Of a stretch of DNA of 64,000 nucleotides, positions 1 to 9,128 are shown one piece after another. The translations under genes were made by a program, and so were the position numbers. This DNA comes from Aeromicrobium duanguangcaii (GTDB lineage: Bacteria; Actinomycetota; Actinomycetes; Propionibacteriales; Nocardioidaceae). The stretch covers positions 1,302,001 to 1,366,000 of the forward strand of contig NZ_CP101990.1 in the NCBI RefSeq assembly GCF_024508295.1, read 5' to 3'. The notes under the pieces were generated by a model that saw nothing but the letters and a program-made list of their open reading frames with translations, was not told where the DNA came from and did no database searches. Positions within the stretch are counted from its first letter, which is position 1, and each line of letters opens with the position of its first letter.

Positions 1-714
1 CGTGGCGTCCGCGATTCGCTTGTTGCGGGCGCGGATGAAGTCGCTGGTGTGTCGTCGGTAGGCGAGGTAGGCGTCAACGTCGTTCGGGACGGGTGGGGTG
101 GTGAAGTTGTCGAAGTGATGCCAGTAGGCGATCTTGCCGTCGTCGCCGATCACGTCGTGGAGCAGGAAGAAATCGACGTAGCCGTCGAAGTCGACGAACA
201 ACTCGAAGAAGCTGGAGTAGCGCGTCAGGACAGCCCTCAACGGGTTGTCTTCCTCTTGGTAGTGCCGACGGATGCACTCCAGTGTCAGGTCGAATCGGTC
301 ACGGATCCGAGGGTGGGTGCCCCGAGCTTGGTTGATGGTCTGTTTTCCATCTACCCGGGTTCCTGGGAACACGAGGGCGCTGGCAATGGTGTAGCCGATG
401 TCGGTGGGGAGCGCCGCGGCCGGGATCTGCTTTGCCACCGCGGTGCGAAGGTAGCGGTGAGTGATGGTGTCGCTGGTGAGCCTGAAGGTTCCGAGTGCTG
501 AATCGTGGCGGAGGAAGTAGCCGCCCGGCTTGCCCTCCTCGGTGAGGTCGAACGTGCGTCCGTCTGGCAGCGGCTTGCTCCACAGCAACCGGTGGTAGGA
601 ACGCAGCGTCGGGCTCCAGGAGTCAGGATCGCGGCCCGCCGGGACCTCCGAGCGGAAATCGAACGTTGGATCGATGGGGAGATTGATCTCGGCCGGCTGC
701 ATGTATTGCAGCAT
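1..714 (-). CDS. DUF6994-like hypothetical protein (partial, C-terminus off the left edge)
   Basis: This minus-strand frame stays open for all 238 codons from 714 to the window edge and has no stop inside the window. The start is ATG at 714 (MLQYMQPAEINL) or ATG at 702. The protein looks genuinely coding: recognisable runs include PTFDFRSEVPAGRDPDS, LLWSKPLPDGRTFDL, DIGYTIASALVFPG, RFDLTLECIRRHYQEED and YVDFFLLHDVIGDDG. From memory it resembles the DUF6994 family, whose function is unknown. It has no signal peptide or membrane segment. It lies downstream of an IS481-like remnant. Shorter overlapping frames at 49-840 are shadows. I am confident that it is a gene, less so of the family name. 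Confidence 0.75.
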   Translation of the reverse strand, partial: MLQYMQPAEINLPIDPTFDFRSEVPAGRDPDSWSPTLRSYHRLLWSKPLPDGRTFDLTEEGKPGGYFLRHDSALGTFRLTSDTITHRYLRTAVAKQIPAAALPTDIGYTIASALVFPGTRVDGKQTINQARGTHPRIRDRFDLTLECIRRHYQEEDNPLRAVLTRYSSFFELFVDFDGYVDFFLLHDVIGDDGKIAYWHHFDNFTTPPVPNDVDAYLAYRRHTSDFIRARNKRIADAT

Positions 715-801
715 AGGAGCGAGCACCGACAAGGGGCAGCGAAATGGCTCGGTTCGCGAACCTCGGGCGGAATGCTCGTCCGGCGGAAGTACCCGAATGC
801 C

Positions 802-980
802 GTTCTATGGGACATGGACGAGCAGCGGGTCTATCGGTGACGCATCCAGGTGCTTCCTGATCCACGTTAGCGCAGGTCAGAGCCGCTGCGGTCGGCCTCC
901 GTGACCTCAAAGGCGCATACAGGACCACCCCGGTTCGTCGCGATGCGCTGCGGATAGTCGCATCGATAGTCGCATGGACG
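802..980 (-). repeat. Dispersed repeat R2 copy 1: probable 5' remnant of an IS481-like element
   Basis: This stretch is clearly similar to 18174-18350 over about 175 bases in the same orientation. Shared blocks include TATGGGACATGGACGAGCAG, GGTCAG-rich spacers and CGGATAGTCGCATCGATA. Read on the minus strand, both copies enter a short peptide beginning MSHRTA and then diverge. MSHRxA starts are typical of IS481-family transposases, so I infer that the copies are 5' ends of decayed IS481-like elements whose coding bodies are gone. The similarity is visible in the sequence; the IS assignment is inference. Confidence 0.5.
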
Positions 981-1969
981 CATGGCTTTCTCTGCTCGGA
1001 TCTACTTGACCACCACATCTGGCAATCCGGGTCTCGCCAGGTGCCGGGGGACGCTGCTACCCGTTCGGACGCAAGAGCTTTGTGTGGCGCGATCGGGTTT
1101 GAACCAGAAACCGGCATCTCTGGCCCGTTTTGCGTTAGGAATGAAGTTGAGTTTAAACGGCACGGCAGGGATAAGCCGCATTTGCAGTAGTGCCCACGAG
1201 GGCCCAATAGAACCTGTCGATGGGTTACGTATGGGCCACGAAATCGGGGGAGTGTCGAGCGTCGCGTGGGGTGGCGTGGAAAAACTAGCCTTCGGTCAGA
1301 TCTCGAGATTGGCCAGCGGTCGGTTCTAAGCTCGCTACACGGTCCGGACGATCGGACGTCGTCCACCGGTGCGGGTCTACGGCACACTGCCCCGTACGCC
1401 TTCGAATGTCGCGCGGACGCCCGAGGCGTGGCTCGTCGATGGGCGCAGGCTGCTCTCGAGCCGGGATTGGACACCGCCGTCAGTACGTGTTGCGGTGCGC
1501 CGCGCGGCCGATCTAGTACTAGGGGAGTACCCGCCACGATGGCTGGCCAACCGACGGGTCAAAAGACAGCCGCTCGCATATCGAACGGCGACCACTAACG
1601 AGACCTGCTCGACCGATTCATACTCCCGACCCCCTAGGGAACATCGCACTCGCGACATCACACCGGAGTTACGTGTGCGACCCACAACTGCGGAAGCGCA
1701 GTGGAGTACATCGGGGGCGTCGCGGTCAGAGCGGACAACCATATGGATGTGGATCGAGGCTATCGGGCCTGCTGGGGGACCGGTACCAGGTTCGGTTGGG
1801 TAGCGTCTAGGGATCGTGCACCTGGGCGGTGGTTGGGTGCATGATCGTTCGTACATCGATCCAGCTTCCATGTGCCACGGGGAGTCTCGCAAGCCGCAGC
1901 GTTGGTAGATCCTATCGAGTTATCGCGCGAGCGCGATCCGCAGTTCCTCGCTAGATCGGTTCGCAAGGA
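981..1969. other. Gene-poor stretch, about 1 kb
   Basis: Several reading frames are open here only because of base composition. None has a plausible protein sequence, conserved motif or good ribosome-binding site. The stretch probably holds decayed mobile DNA between the IS481-like remnant and the LysR genes. I see nothing else in it. Confidence 0.5.
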
Positions 1970-2881
1970 CTACAAACGTCGGTCCCCGGAGCGGCATACT
2001 TCGACGAATGCGGCCGCTGGAGGCGTCAGATAGGCACTTGGGTAGACGAGACCGGTGCGTCGCTTCAGCGGTGGCCGAAATCCCAGGGTGCGGCATCCGA
2101 GTCGCCGCGCCGTGGCAGACCCCTCTCGGGACATTAGTGTCGCCCCGAGCCCCTCCGCGACGAGGTGTTGAAACGATTCTCGGTGATCCGTTCGAATCTT
2201 TATGGCGGAATCGATGTTGGGATGCTGCTTCTTTAGCAACGCATAGGCCACGGAAGTCTCAAAGTACGGACCAATTACGATTCCGTAGGACGCAAACGTT
2301 TCCGCATCAATCGTGTCCTCTCGGTGGTCAGCGTGCGGCGGCAGCACTGCGACGAACTCCTCAGATTCGAACTCCACCGACCGCAAACCGTGCTGGGCGG
2401 TGGGAAACTCGGTGATACCGACGTCAGCGAGTCCACCGCGGACCGCGGCTGGGACATCGGCGATGGACCTTGAGGGCGGCTGGATTATGTCGACGCGCAC
2501 TCGTGGATGGGCAGCTCTGAACGCGCCGACGAGTCCCGCCACCGGATGAGCCGACTGGGTGGGAATGGTGCATATCGTCAGGCGCCCTACTGCAAGACCC
2601 GTGTCGGGGCTGGCGGCGGTCATGAACGCGTCGAGATCCTGCAGGGATCGTCGTGCGTGCGGTTCGGCAGCGCGACCGGCCGCCGTGAGGTTGAACGGCC
2701 GCGCGGTACGTACGAACAGTTCCGAGCCCACGATCGCCTCCAGCTGGCGCAGCGACTGGGAAATCGCCGACTGAGAGATTCCGAGCTCGCGCCCGGCGGC
2801 AGCGAAACTGCCTCGGTCGATCACCGCGAGGAAGGCCTCGAGGTGTCGGCGGTCCGCCGAGCGGGTCGGGGTGCGCTTCAT
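1970..2881 (-). CDS. LysR-family transcriptional regulator (second gene of a LysR pair)
   Basis: This 303-residue protein has normal LysR length. The N-terminal winged helix-turn-helix (about residues 12-72, RHLEAFLAVIDRGSFAAAG, then LGISQSAISQSLRQLE) binds DNA. The remainder (about 95-300) is the periplasmic-binding-like co-inducer domain. The ATG at 2881 overlaps the stop of the upstream LysR gene by four bases (ATGA), so the two are co-transcribed and translationally coupled. Together they lie divergent from the catabolic operon starting at 3884, the usual arrangement for LysR activators of a neighbouring pathway. The ligand is not known. Confidence 0.9.
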   Translation of the reverse strand: MKRTPTRSADRRHLEAFLAVIDRGSFAAAGRELGISQSAISQSLRQLEAIVGSELFVRTARPFNLTAAGRAAEPHARRSLQDLDAFMTAASPDTGLAVGRLTICTIPTQSAHPVAGLVGAFRAAHPRVRVDIIQPPSRSIADVPAAVRGGLADVGITEFPTAQHGLRSVEFESEEFVAVLPPHADHREDTIDAETFASYGIVIGPYFETSVAYALLKKQHPNIDSAIKIRTDHRESFQHLVAEGLGATLMSREGSATARRLGCRTLGFRPPLKRRTGLVYPSAYLTPPAAAFVEVCRSGDRRL

Positions 2882-3768
2882 GCGGCGTTCGCTACTTCGC
2901 GACAGACGCGCAGGAACCGGTGTGCCGCTACCGATCCAGAATCCCGCGGGATCGCTGCGGCGACTTCCAGAAGGGCAGGCGGGTCGAGATCACACTCCAC
3001 CAAGCCTGGCATCGCTGACGCGACCCGAGCGTGTCCTGCAGGCAGGATGGTGGCTCCCGCGCCGGCAAGCACCAGGGGCAAAACCCCCTCTGCGTGGACC
3101 ACTTCGACTGCGATGGATCGCTCCAGCGCATCTTGGCCTAACCGCGAAACCACCAGCCGGTACGCGGCCGTGTCGGATGGTGGCGTGACCAAGCCATGAG
3201 TGAGCACCGTTTGAAGGGGCACGGCCTGTCGGGGGTTGCTAGACGTCGAGGAATCAGGCAGCACGGCGAGCAACTCCATGGGGGCCAGACGCTCGGTGTG
3301 CATGTCTTGTCCTATGAATTCGGCCAACGTGACGAGCACATCGGCGCCTAGATCGAAGAGTTGGCGCGCCTCAATCGGCTGCTCAGGCACGTTGTGCACT
3401 CGGATTGAAACGCCCGGGCATTCGTTGCTGAAGGCGGCGAGCAGTCGAGGCATGGGGTCGATGCCGAGTGAGGCCGGACACGCGACGTCCAGGCGGCCAC
3501 CTTCAACGCGATTCACTCGGGTCACTGCATCGCGAGCGCGGTCGAGCGCGACGAGTGCGTCAGCAGCGTGAATGGCGAACTCACGGCCTGCGGCGGTCAA
3601 ACGCACGCCCATCGTTGAGCGCTCAAACAGCATCGCACCGAGTTCAGACTCCAAGGCTGCGATCGCTTGCGAAAGGGCTGATTGAGTAACGCCCGTCTCG
3701 GTCGACGCGCCCGAAAACGTGCCGCGCCGCACGACTGCAGCAAAGAACTCCAAGTGGCGGTCGTTCAT
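2878..3768 (-). CDS. LysR-family transcriptional regulator (promoter-proximal)
   Basis: This is a 296-residue LysR regulator. The N-terminal helix-turn-helix is clear (NDRHLEFFAAVVRRGTFSGA, then TGVTQSALSQAIAALESELG), followed by a co-inducer-binding domain containing VEGGRLDVACPASLGIDPMP. It is the first gene of the two-LysR unit and reads away from the catabolic operon. Only 115 bases separate its ATG from the start of the nitronate-monooxygenase-like gene. An inverted repeat in that gap could be its operator. Two different LysR proteins in one transcript suggest sensing of two effectors or a heteromeric control; that is inference. Confidence 0.9.
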   Translation of the reverse strand: MNDRHLEFFAAVVRRGTFSGASTETGVTQSALSQAIAALESELGAMLFERSTMGVRLTAAGREFAIHAADALVALDRARDAVTRVNRVEGGRLDVACPASLGIDPMPRLLAAFSNECPGVSIRVHNVPEQPIEARQLFDLGADVLVTLAEFIGQDMHTERLAPMELLAVLPDSSTSSNPRQAVPLQTVLTHGLVTPPSDTAAYRLVVSRLGQDALERSIAVEVVHAEGVLPLVLAGAGATILPAGHARVASAMPGLVECDLDPPALLEVAAAIPRDSGSVAAHRFLRVCREVANAA

Positions 3769-3806
3769 TAAGTACTCCGTTCTCCATAAGAGTTACTGAA
3801 GTCCAT

Positions 3807-3834
3807 TGCAAGCATTTGAAGATTGAGTCTTGCA
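3807..3834. promoter_or_regulatory. Candidate LysR operator (inverted repeat TGCAAG-N16-CTTGCA)
   Basis: A perfect 6-base inverted repeat, TGCAAG at 3807-3812 and CTTGCA at 3829-3834, lies between the divergent lysR and nitronate-monooxygenase-like genes. Its AT-rich centre and location suit a LysR box controlling both directions. It was found by eye only. Confidence 0.45.
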
Positions 3835-3883
3835 GAAATGTGATGCAGAGTACAGGAATCCGCCCACCGTCCAAGGAGTTCTA

Positions 3884-4969
3884 ATGCACCAAGCACTCAA
3901 CACGTCGGTGGTTCGCCGCCTCGGCGCTCGTTTGCCGATCTTCGGTTTCTCACACTCTCTCGAGGTCGTCGCGGCGGTGAGTCGGGCTGGCGGCATCGGT
4001 ATTTGGGGAGCGACGCGTAGCACACCGGAGGAGATCCGCGAGGGACTCGAATGGCTGGTCGAGGCGGTAGGGGACCAACCCTTCGGTATCGACCTTGTCC
4101 TTCCGAAAGGTATGCCGTCGACGGACGATCGCGCGGTCATGGAATCTCAAATCCCGCAGGCCCACCGCGAGTTCGTTTCGGACCTACGCGGCAAGTACGG
4201 TGTTCTCGACGATGGTCTTCCCGGTGTGCGTTCCCGCTTCGTGCGGTCCGAGGAGATGGCTGCACGTCAGTTCGCGGAGATCATGGCGTCGTCGGTACCA
4301 ATCTTCGCCGCGGGTGTTGGTTCACCGCCCGAGAAGGTTGCGGAGGCGAAAGCCGCCGGTAAAACCGTCATAAGCCTCGTCGGCGCACCCAAGCATGCCC
4401 GGTACGCCCTTGATGCTGGTGCCGACATCCTTGTTGCTCAGGGTTACGAGGCGGGTGCCCACACCGGCGACATCGGCACGTACGCGCTCGTTCCTCAAAT
4501 TGTAGAAATGGCGGGCGATGTTCCCGTAGTCGTAGCTGGCGGAGTCGCCCGTGGCGCCCATATCGCAGCAGCGCTCGCATTGGGCGGTGCCGGCGTGTGG
4601 CTCGGGACGGCGTGGCTATTTACCCGTGAGCACGATATGGACCCGGTGATCTTCGACAAGCTCGCGGCTGCGGGATCGGCCGACACAATTCGTTCGCGTG
4701 CGGACAGCGGCAAGACTCTGCGCCAGATCAAGACCGCATGGACCGACGAGTGGGAGGGTGTCGACGCGCCAGTGCCGCTTCAGATGCCGAACCAAGACAT
4801 TCTTGTGGGCGACTTTCTCGGATCGGTGGACCGACATCGTGTGGAGCCCCTAATGAAATCCGAAGCTGGGCAAAGCGTCGCCTATTTCGATGAACGGACT
4901 GACGTCGAGACGGTGATGAAGCGCCTGGAGAGGGAGGCAACCGACTCGCTCGAACGAATCGCCCCTTGA
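3884..4969 (+). CDS. Nitronate monooxygenase / 2-nitropropane dioxygenase-like FMN enzyme
   Basis: This 361-residue TIM-barrel flavoenzyme starts at ATG 3884, chosen because AAGGAG lies 6 bases upstream (3872-3877); the frame extends 18 codons further up without such a site. The family motifs are present: an N-terminal RLGARLPIFGF strand, KTVISLVGAPKHARYALDAG, AQGYEAGAHTGD with the proposed active-site His, and VVVAGGVARGAHIAAALALG for FMN phosphate binding. Class members oxidise nitronates, or act as enoyl reductase-like FMN enzymes in CoA pathways. In this cluster the second possibility is as likely as true nitronate oxidation. It is the first gene of the plus-strand catabolic unit. Confidence 0.85.
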   Translation: MHQALNTSVVRRLGARLPIFGFSHSLEVVAAVSRAGGIGIWGATRSTPEEIREGLEWLVEAVGDQPFGIDLVLPKGMPSTDDRAVMESQIPQAHREFVSDLRGKYGVLDDGLPGVRSRFVRSEEMAARQFAEIMASSVPIFAAGVGSPPEKVAEAKAAGKTVISLVGAPKHARYALDAGADILVAQGYEAGAHTGDIGTYALVPQIVEMAGDVPVVVAGGVARGAHIAAALALGGAGVWLGTAWLFTREHDMDPVIFDKLAAAGSADTIRSRADSGKTLRQIKTAWTDEWEGVDAPVPLQMPNQDILVGDFLGSVDRHRVEPLMKSEAGQSVAYFDERTDVETVMKRLEREATDSLERIAP

Positions 4970-5020
4970 TTCTTGTGCACTAAAACTCGCCCACAACCCT
5001 CATCCACAGGAGAAACCTGA

Positions 5021-6037
5021 ATGAACACCACCCCCCAACGCCGCCTGCGGTCCCGGCTGCCCTTCGCGGGCTGCATGGTCGCGGTCGCCAGCTTGAGTCT
5101 GTCTGGGTGCGTCTCGTCGGATAGCGACGGCGCCTCCGATCCAGACTTTCCGACCAAGTCGATCACACTGACCATTCCTTATGCACCCGGCGGCGGAACC
5201 GACACAGCTGGGCGCCTGGTGGCGAAGGCCTTGGAAGCCGAACTGGGTCAGTCAATCGTCGTTGTCAACAAGGACGGCGGTGGCGGCTCGATCGGTGTTA
5301 GCGCAGTCGCTTCAGCTAAGGCCGACGGTTACAACCTCGGCATGGCGACCGACTCGAATGTCGTACTGCAGCCAATCCTGAACAAGGACCTGCAGTACGA
5401 CAAGGCGGACTTTAAGTCTTGGAACCTTGCGCCCTCGACATTCGTCCTCGTCGCCTCCTCTGGCAGCGACTACACGACGCTGGCCGACGTAATTGCTCAG
5501 GCGAAGAAGAACCCCGGAAAGGTCCGTATTGCCCATCCCGGAACCGGCGGCTCCAATGATCTGACGGCTCGTGCCTTCGCGCTGGCCGCCGATATCGACA
5601 TCGTCCCAGTGCCGATTACCGGCGGGGGCGCCGAAATCAACAAGGCAGTCGCATCGGGTCAGGTTGAGCTGGCGATGACGACTGTCCCCGTCGCCAAAGG
5701 TTTTGTCGACTCCGGTGACCTCGTGGTCGCAGGCACGATGGGTGACGAGCCGGCGGCAGGCGCAGAGGAGTCCGAGACGCTCGGTTCAATCGGTGTGGAC
5801 ACTGACTTGATCCCGCAGGCAGCACTCGTGATGCTCGCTCCTGCCGGCGTCTCCGACGAAGTCGCCGATTCAATCACCGAGGCGCTGCAAGTGCAGGCCG
5901 ACGGCGACCTGGGCGATCAGATGACCCGCATCGGGTTCCCAATGGCCTTCGGCGACCCCGAGTCCAGCGGTGAGGCGATGAACTTGGTTCAGAAGCAGTA
6001 CGAGGAAATCCTCGACAAGTTCGACGCGGGACAGTAG
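5021..6037 (+). CDS. tctC: TctC/Bug-family solute-binding lipoprotein of a tripartite tricarboxylate transporter
   Basis: This 338-residue extracytoplasmic binding protein starts at ATG 5021 after a CAGGAGAAA ribosome site. It has a twin-positive N-terminus, a hydrophobic stretch and a lipobox LSGC (Cys30), so it is probably a membrane-tethered lipoprotein. The mature part opens with the Bug signature PTKSITLTIPYAPGGGTDTAGR and contains VVVNKDGGGGSIGV, the loops that hold a carboxylate ligand through ordered water. tctB and tctA follow directly. Bug proteins bind citrate, nicotinate, phthalate and other organic acids; the substrate cannot be read here. Confidence 0.92.
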   Translation: MNTTPQRRLRSRLPFAGCMVAVASLSLSGCVSSDSDGASDPDFPTKSITLTIPYAPGGGTDTAGRLVAKALEAELGQSIVVVNKDGGGGSIGVSAVASAKADGYNLGMATDSNVVLQPILNKDLQYDKADFKSWNLAPSTFVLVASSGSDYTTLADVIAQAKKNPGKVRIAHPGTGGSNDLTARAFALAADIDIVPVPITGGGAEINKAVASGQVELAMTTVPVAKGFVDSGDLVVAGTMGDEPAAGAEESETLGSIGVDTDLIPQAALVMLAPAGVSDEVADSITEALQVQADGDLGDQMTRIGFPMAFGDPESSGEAMNLVQKQYEEILDKFDAGQ

Positions 6038-6047
6038 GAGGACTGCA

Positions 6048-6560
6048 ATGAGCAACCCGGTGGTTGATCTCAACGACGGCGATGCGGGCCCAGCGGCTCT
6101 CGGCGCGGTGACGCGGGGGAGGCGATTGATTTCTCTGACGATGATCGCCGCCGGGTTGCTCTATACCGTGGCCAGCCTCCAACTGGACCGTGGTGAACTC
6201 GCCCAGCCTGGGCCGGGACTGTTTCCGCTCCTGGTCGGTGTTCTGGCAATCCTCGCTGGCGGTGGCGGATTCTGGGAGTTGAGGCGTGGCCACGTCGGTT
6301 CCGACGGGGAGGCCATGTCTTCAGGCCGCAAACCGTGGATCTTCTTGGTAGCTATGACCCTCGGTGTCCTCTCGCTCCCGACGCTGGGCTACTTCGTGAG
6401 CGCCTTGGTTTGCGGCATGGCGGTCAGCTGGTCGGCCGGCCAGACCAAGGTGTGGAAGGCGCTCCTGACTGGACTCGGGATCGCCGTGGTCTCGACATTC
6501 GTGTTCGTGAGGGTCCTCGACGTGTACTTGCCCTCCTCTTTCGTGGATTCGTGGTTCTAA
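6048..6560 (+). CDS. tctB: TctB-type small membrane subunit of a tripartite tricarboxylate transporter
   Basis: This 170-residue protein has about four hydrophobic segments: LISLTMIAAGLLYTVASL, an LFPLLVGVLAILAGG segment, IFLVAMTLGVLSL and a C-terminal pair. The motif GPGLFPLLVG is typical of TctB. AGGAGG at 6037-6042 overlaps the tctC stop and sits just upstream of the ATG. It forms the small membrane subunit of the secondary transporter together with TctA. Confidence 0.88.
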   Translation: MSNPVVDLNDGDAGPAALGAVTRGRRLISLTMIAAGLLYTVASLQLDRGELAQPGPGLFPLLVGVLAILAGGGGFWELRRGHVGSDGEAMSSGRKPWIFLVAMTLGVLSLPTLGYFVSALVCGMAVSWSAGQTKVWKALLTGLGIAVVSTFVFVRVLDVYLPSSFVDSWF

Positions 6561-8077
6561 TGGACGTACTGCAACAGTTGCTTTACGGGTTCGAGGTCGT
6601 CCTGACGCCGGAAAACCTGATGGCCGCCTTGATTGGCTGCCTTGCCGGCACCATGGTCGGTGTTCTTCCCGGACTCGGTCCGACGGCTGGCGCTGCTGTA
6701 CTCCTGCCGCTGACGTTCACAATGGGTCCGGTTGCCGGATTGATCATGATCGCCTCGATCTACTACGGGGTGCAGTACGGCGGTTCGCTCACGTCCGTGC
6801 TGCTCAACATCCCAGGCGAGACCAGTTCGATCATGACCACGATCGACGGTTATCAGCTCACCCGGCAGGGCCGTGCGGGTGCCGCCCTGTTCATTGTGAC
6901 AATCGGGTCCTTCATCGCAGCCACGATTTCCGTGATCTTGGTGAGCTTCATCGGGCCGCCAGTCGCCTCTTTCGCGATGGGGTTCGGTCCTCCCGAGTTC
7001 CTCGCGTTGGCCGTCGTCGGTCTGCTCTTCTTAGTTCGGATCATGGGAGGGAGTTTGGCCAGCGGCCTCATCCCCATGGTGATCGGGTTGGCGCTCGGCA
7101 CCATCGGCATGGACGCCGTGTCGGGCACGAGCCGACTCCAGTTCGGCATTCCTGCACTCGCTGCAGGAATGGATGTCGTCGCCGTAGCTGTGGGCGTATT
7201 CGGTATCGCCGAAGTCATGCGCCTGGTGGCCGATGAGGGCCGCCTACCACGTGCACAGAAGGTCCGAATGCGCGATCTGCGTCCGAGCCGCGAGGAACTT
7301 CGTCGATCATGGGCACCTTGGGGGCGAGGCACGATTACCGGATTCATTTTCGGGTTGTTACCCGGGCCGGGGCCGACCATCTCGACGTTCATCTCCTACA
7401 AACTCGAGAAGGTCTTTTCCAAGAACCGCCATCTGTTGGGCAAGGGCGCCATCGAAGGTGTCGCCTCTCCCGAAGCGGCCAACAATGCTGCCGCCACATC
7501 CGGCATGATCCCGCTCCTAGCGCTCGGGATGCCTTTCACCCCCGTGCTCGCGTTGATGGTCGCGGCGATGATGGTGCAAGGAGTCACTCCCGGGCCGTTG
7601 CTCGCGACCCAGCGCCCCGACATCTTCTGGGGCGTCATCGCTTCGATGTACATCGGCAATGTGGTGCTAGTCGTGCTCAACCTACCCCTCATCGGGGTCT
7701 GGGTGCGTCTTCTCCAGGTGCCCCGCAGTCTCCTCGTCCCCGTGATCACAGTCGTCTCGATCGTGGGAACTTATGCTCTCAATAGCAGCATGCTCGACGT
7801 CATGGTGCTTCTCGTCGCTGGGGTACTGGGTTACGTCCTGACCAACTACGGCTACCACTTGGCCCCGCTTGCGCTTGGCCTGATCCTTGGCCCCTTCGCA
7901 GAGCGATACCTCCGCGAGGGGTTGTTCATCAGCCAAGGAGATCTGACCTACTTCTTCACCAGCCCGATCGCGATGGGGCTGTGGATCCTTCTGGTGGGCG
8001 GGCTCGTCCTACAGACAACAATGGGCGCTCGTGCTCGCCGGCAAGGGCGCGAACTCGTAGAGGTCGTCGCCGAGTGA
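6560..8077 (+). CDS. tctA: TctA-type large membrane subunit of a tripartite tricarboxylate transporter
   Basis: The start is ATG 6560, in a TAATG overlap with the tctB stop. The frame is open further upstream but only as an overlap with tctB. The 505-residue length matches TctA. It shows the duplicated signatures GTMVGVLPGLGPTAGAAVLL (N-terminal half) and FGLLPGPGPTISTFISY (C-terminal half), a YYGVQYGGSLTSVLLNIPGE motif and about a dozen membrane helices. It is the ion-coupled channel subunit that takes the acid from TctC. Confidence 0.93.
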   Translation: MDVLQQLLYGFEVVLTPENLMAALIGCLAGTMVGVLPGLGPTAGAAVLLPLTFTMGPVAGLIMIASIYYGVQYGGSLTSVLLNIPGETSSIMTTIDGYQLTRQGRAGAALFIVTIGSFIAATISVILVSFIGPPVASFAMGFGPPEFLALAVVGLLFLVRIMGGSLASGLIPMVIGLALGTIGMDAVSGTSRLQFGIPALAAGMDVVAVAVGVFGIAEVMRLVADEGRLPRAQKVRMRDLRPSREELRRSWAPWGRGTITGFIFGLLPGPGPTISTFISYKLEKVFSKNRHLLGKGAIEGVASPEAANNAAATSGMIPLLALGMPFTPVLALMVAAMMVQGVTPGPLLATQRPDIFWGVIASMYIGNVVLVVLNLPLIGVWVRLLQVPRSLLVPVITVVSIVGTYALNSSMLDVMVLLVAGVLGYVLTNYGYHLAPLALGLILGPFAERYLREGLFISQGDLTYFFTSPIAMGLWILLVGGLVLQTTMGARARRQGRELVEVVAE

Positions 8078-8135
8078 TTCAGCCTGGGTACGACAGTCAA
8101 AACCCCTATCACCATCACCCGACGGGAACCACACG

Positions 8136-9128
8136 ATGATCACCGCATGGCAAGTCGTCAGCGAAGGCGACCTTGGTGACGCAGTCCAACTGCGCACGCT
8201 GCCCGAGCCGCCTCTTGGCGATCGCGACGTGCGTGTCACCGTTGGGGCAGCAGCGTTGGGGTTCCCTGACATGTTGCTCGCCAAGGGCCTTTACCATGAC
8301 CGACCGGCCTTTCCGTTCTCGTTAGGGGCTGAGGCTGCCGGGCACGTTAGTGCAGCGGGCCCGCGGGCGGGGCTCCCGATTGGTGCTCCAGTGATCGTGG
8401 TGCCCGGACAAGTGGCCTCTGGTCTGCTCCAAGACACATTGGTCGTCCCCGCTGAGCGGACCCTGCCGGTGCCCGACGGCATGCCAATTATCGAGGCCGC
8501 GGCATTCGCGATGACCTATCAAACGTCCTACATAGGCCTGGTCCGCCGCTGCCGTCTGTCCGAGGGGGAGACACTTCTTGTGCTCGGTGCCAGCGGCGGT
8601 ATTGGCACGGCCGCGATTGAGATTGGACACGCCTTGGGTGCGCGAGTCATCGCTGTGACCCGTGGAAAGGAGAAGGCTGCCTATTGTGCGAGTCTCGGCG
8701 CGGACGCCGTGGTCGACCTGGCGGATGAGGAGCTGGTCCCGCGAATCAAGGAGTTGACCGGCGGGACCGGGGCTGACGTCATCTTTGACCCCGTTGGCGG
8801 TGCCATCACCGACGCGGCACGCCGCTGCATAGCGCTCGAGGGGCGATTGCTAATTATCGGATTCGCCAGCGGTGACGTGCCCGTCGTTCCGGTGAACCAT
8901 GCCCTACTGAAGAACTACTCGATCGTGGGGTACCGCACTTGGCCGTTCCGCGGCGACCCCGAGTATCGCGCACTGGTCCACGGCACGTTGTCGGAGATGT
9001 ACCGGCGCGGTGAGTTGCGCCCTCGCGTCGAGCAGATTGGATTCGATCAGGTCCCTGCCGGGCTCCAACGACTGGCGGACCGTCAGATCAGCGGTCGGTT
9101 AGTCGTGACGTTCGAGAACGCGCCATGA
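8136..9128 (+). CDS. Zinc-less MDR alcohol dehydrogenase / NADPH:quinone oxidoreductase-like
   Basis: This 330-residue medium-chain reductase has a GroES-like N-terminal domain (about 25-115) and a Rossmann NADPH domain with LVLGASGGIGTAAIEIGHAL around residues 148-167. The zinc-binding residues of classic alcohol dehydrogenases are absent, placing it with QOR/enoyl reductase-like members, which reduce quinones or alpha,beta-unsaturated carbonyls. Its stop overlaps the CaiB start (ATGA). In this pathway it may reduce an unsaturated CoA intermediate; that is inference. Confidence 0.85.
   Translation: MITAWQVVSEGDLGDAVQLRTLPEPPLGDRDVRVTVGAAALGFPDMLLAKGLYHDRPAFPFSLGAEAAGHVSAAGPRAGLPIGAPVIVVPGQVASGLLQDTLVVPAERTLPVPDGMPIIEAAAFAMTYQTSYIGLVRRCRLSEGETLLVLGASGGIGTAAIEIGHALGARVIAVTRGKEKAAYCASLGADAVVDLADEELVPRIKELTGGTGADVIFDPVGGAITDAARRCIALEGRLLIIGFASGDVPVVPVNHALLKNYSIVGYRTWPFRGDPEYRALVHGTLSEMYRRGELRPRVEQIGFDQVPAGLQRLADRQISGRLVVTFENAP

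Noticed and set aside
1086-1112. Minus-strand sequence resembling a tRNA T-arm and acceptor (GGTTCAAACCC then ATCGC)
   Set aside because: The T-stem does not pair fully, no other tRNA arms are present, and the orientation is opposite to the tRNA-Val fragment at 51743, so it cannot be the left att site of the same element.
623-1537. A 304-codon minus-strand open frame through the R2 repeat
   Set aside because: No plausible start or motif; it shares a peptide with 18019-18372 only because the DNA repeat is shared.
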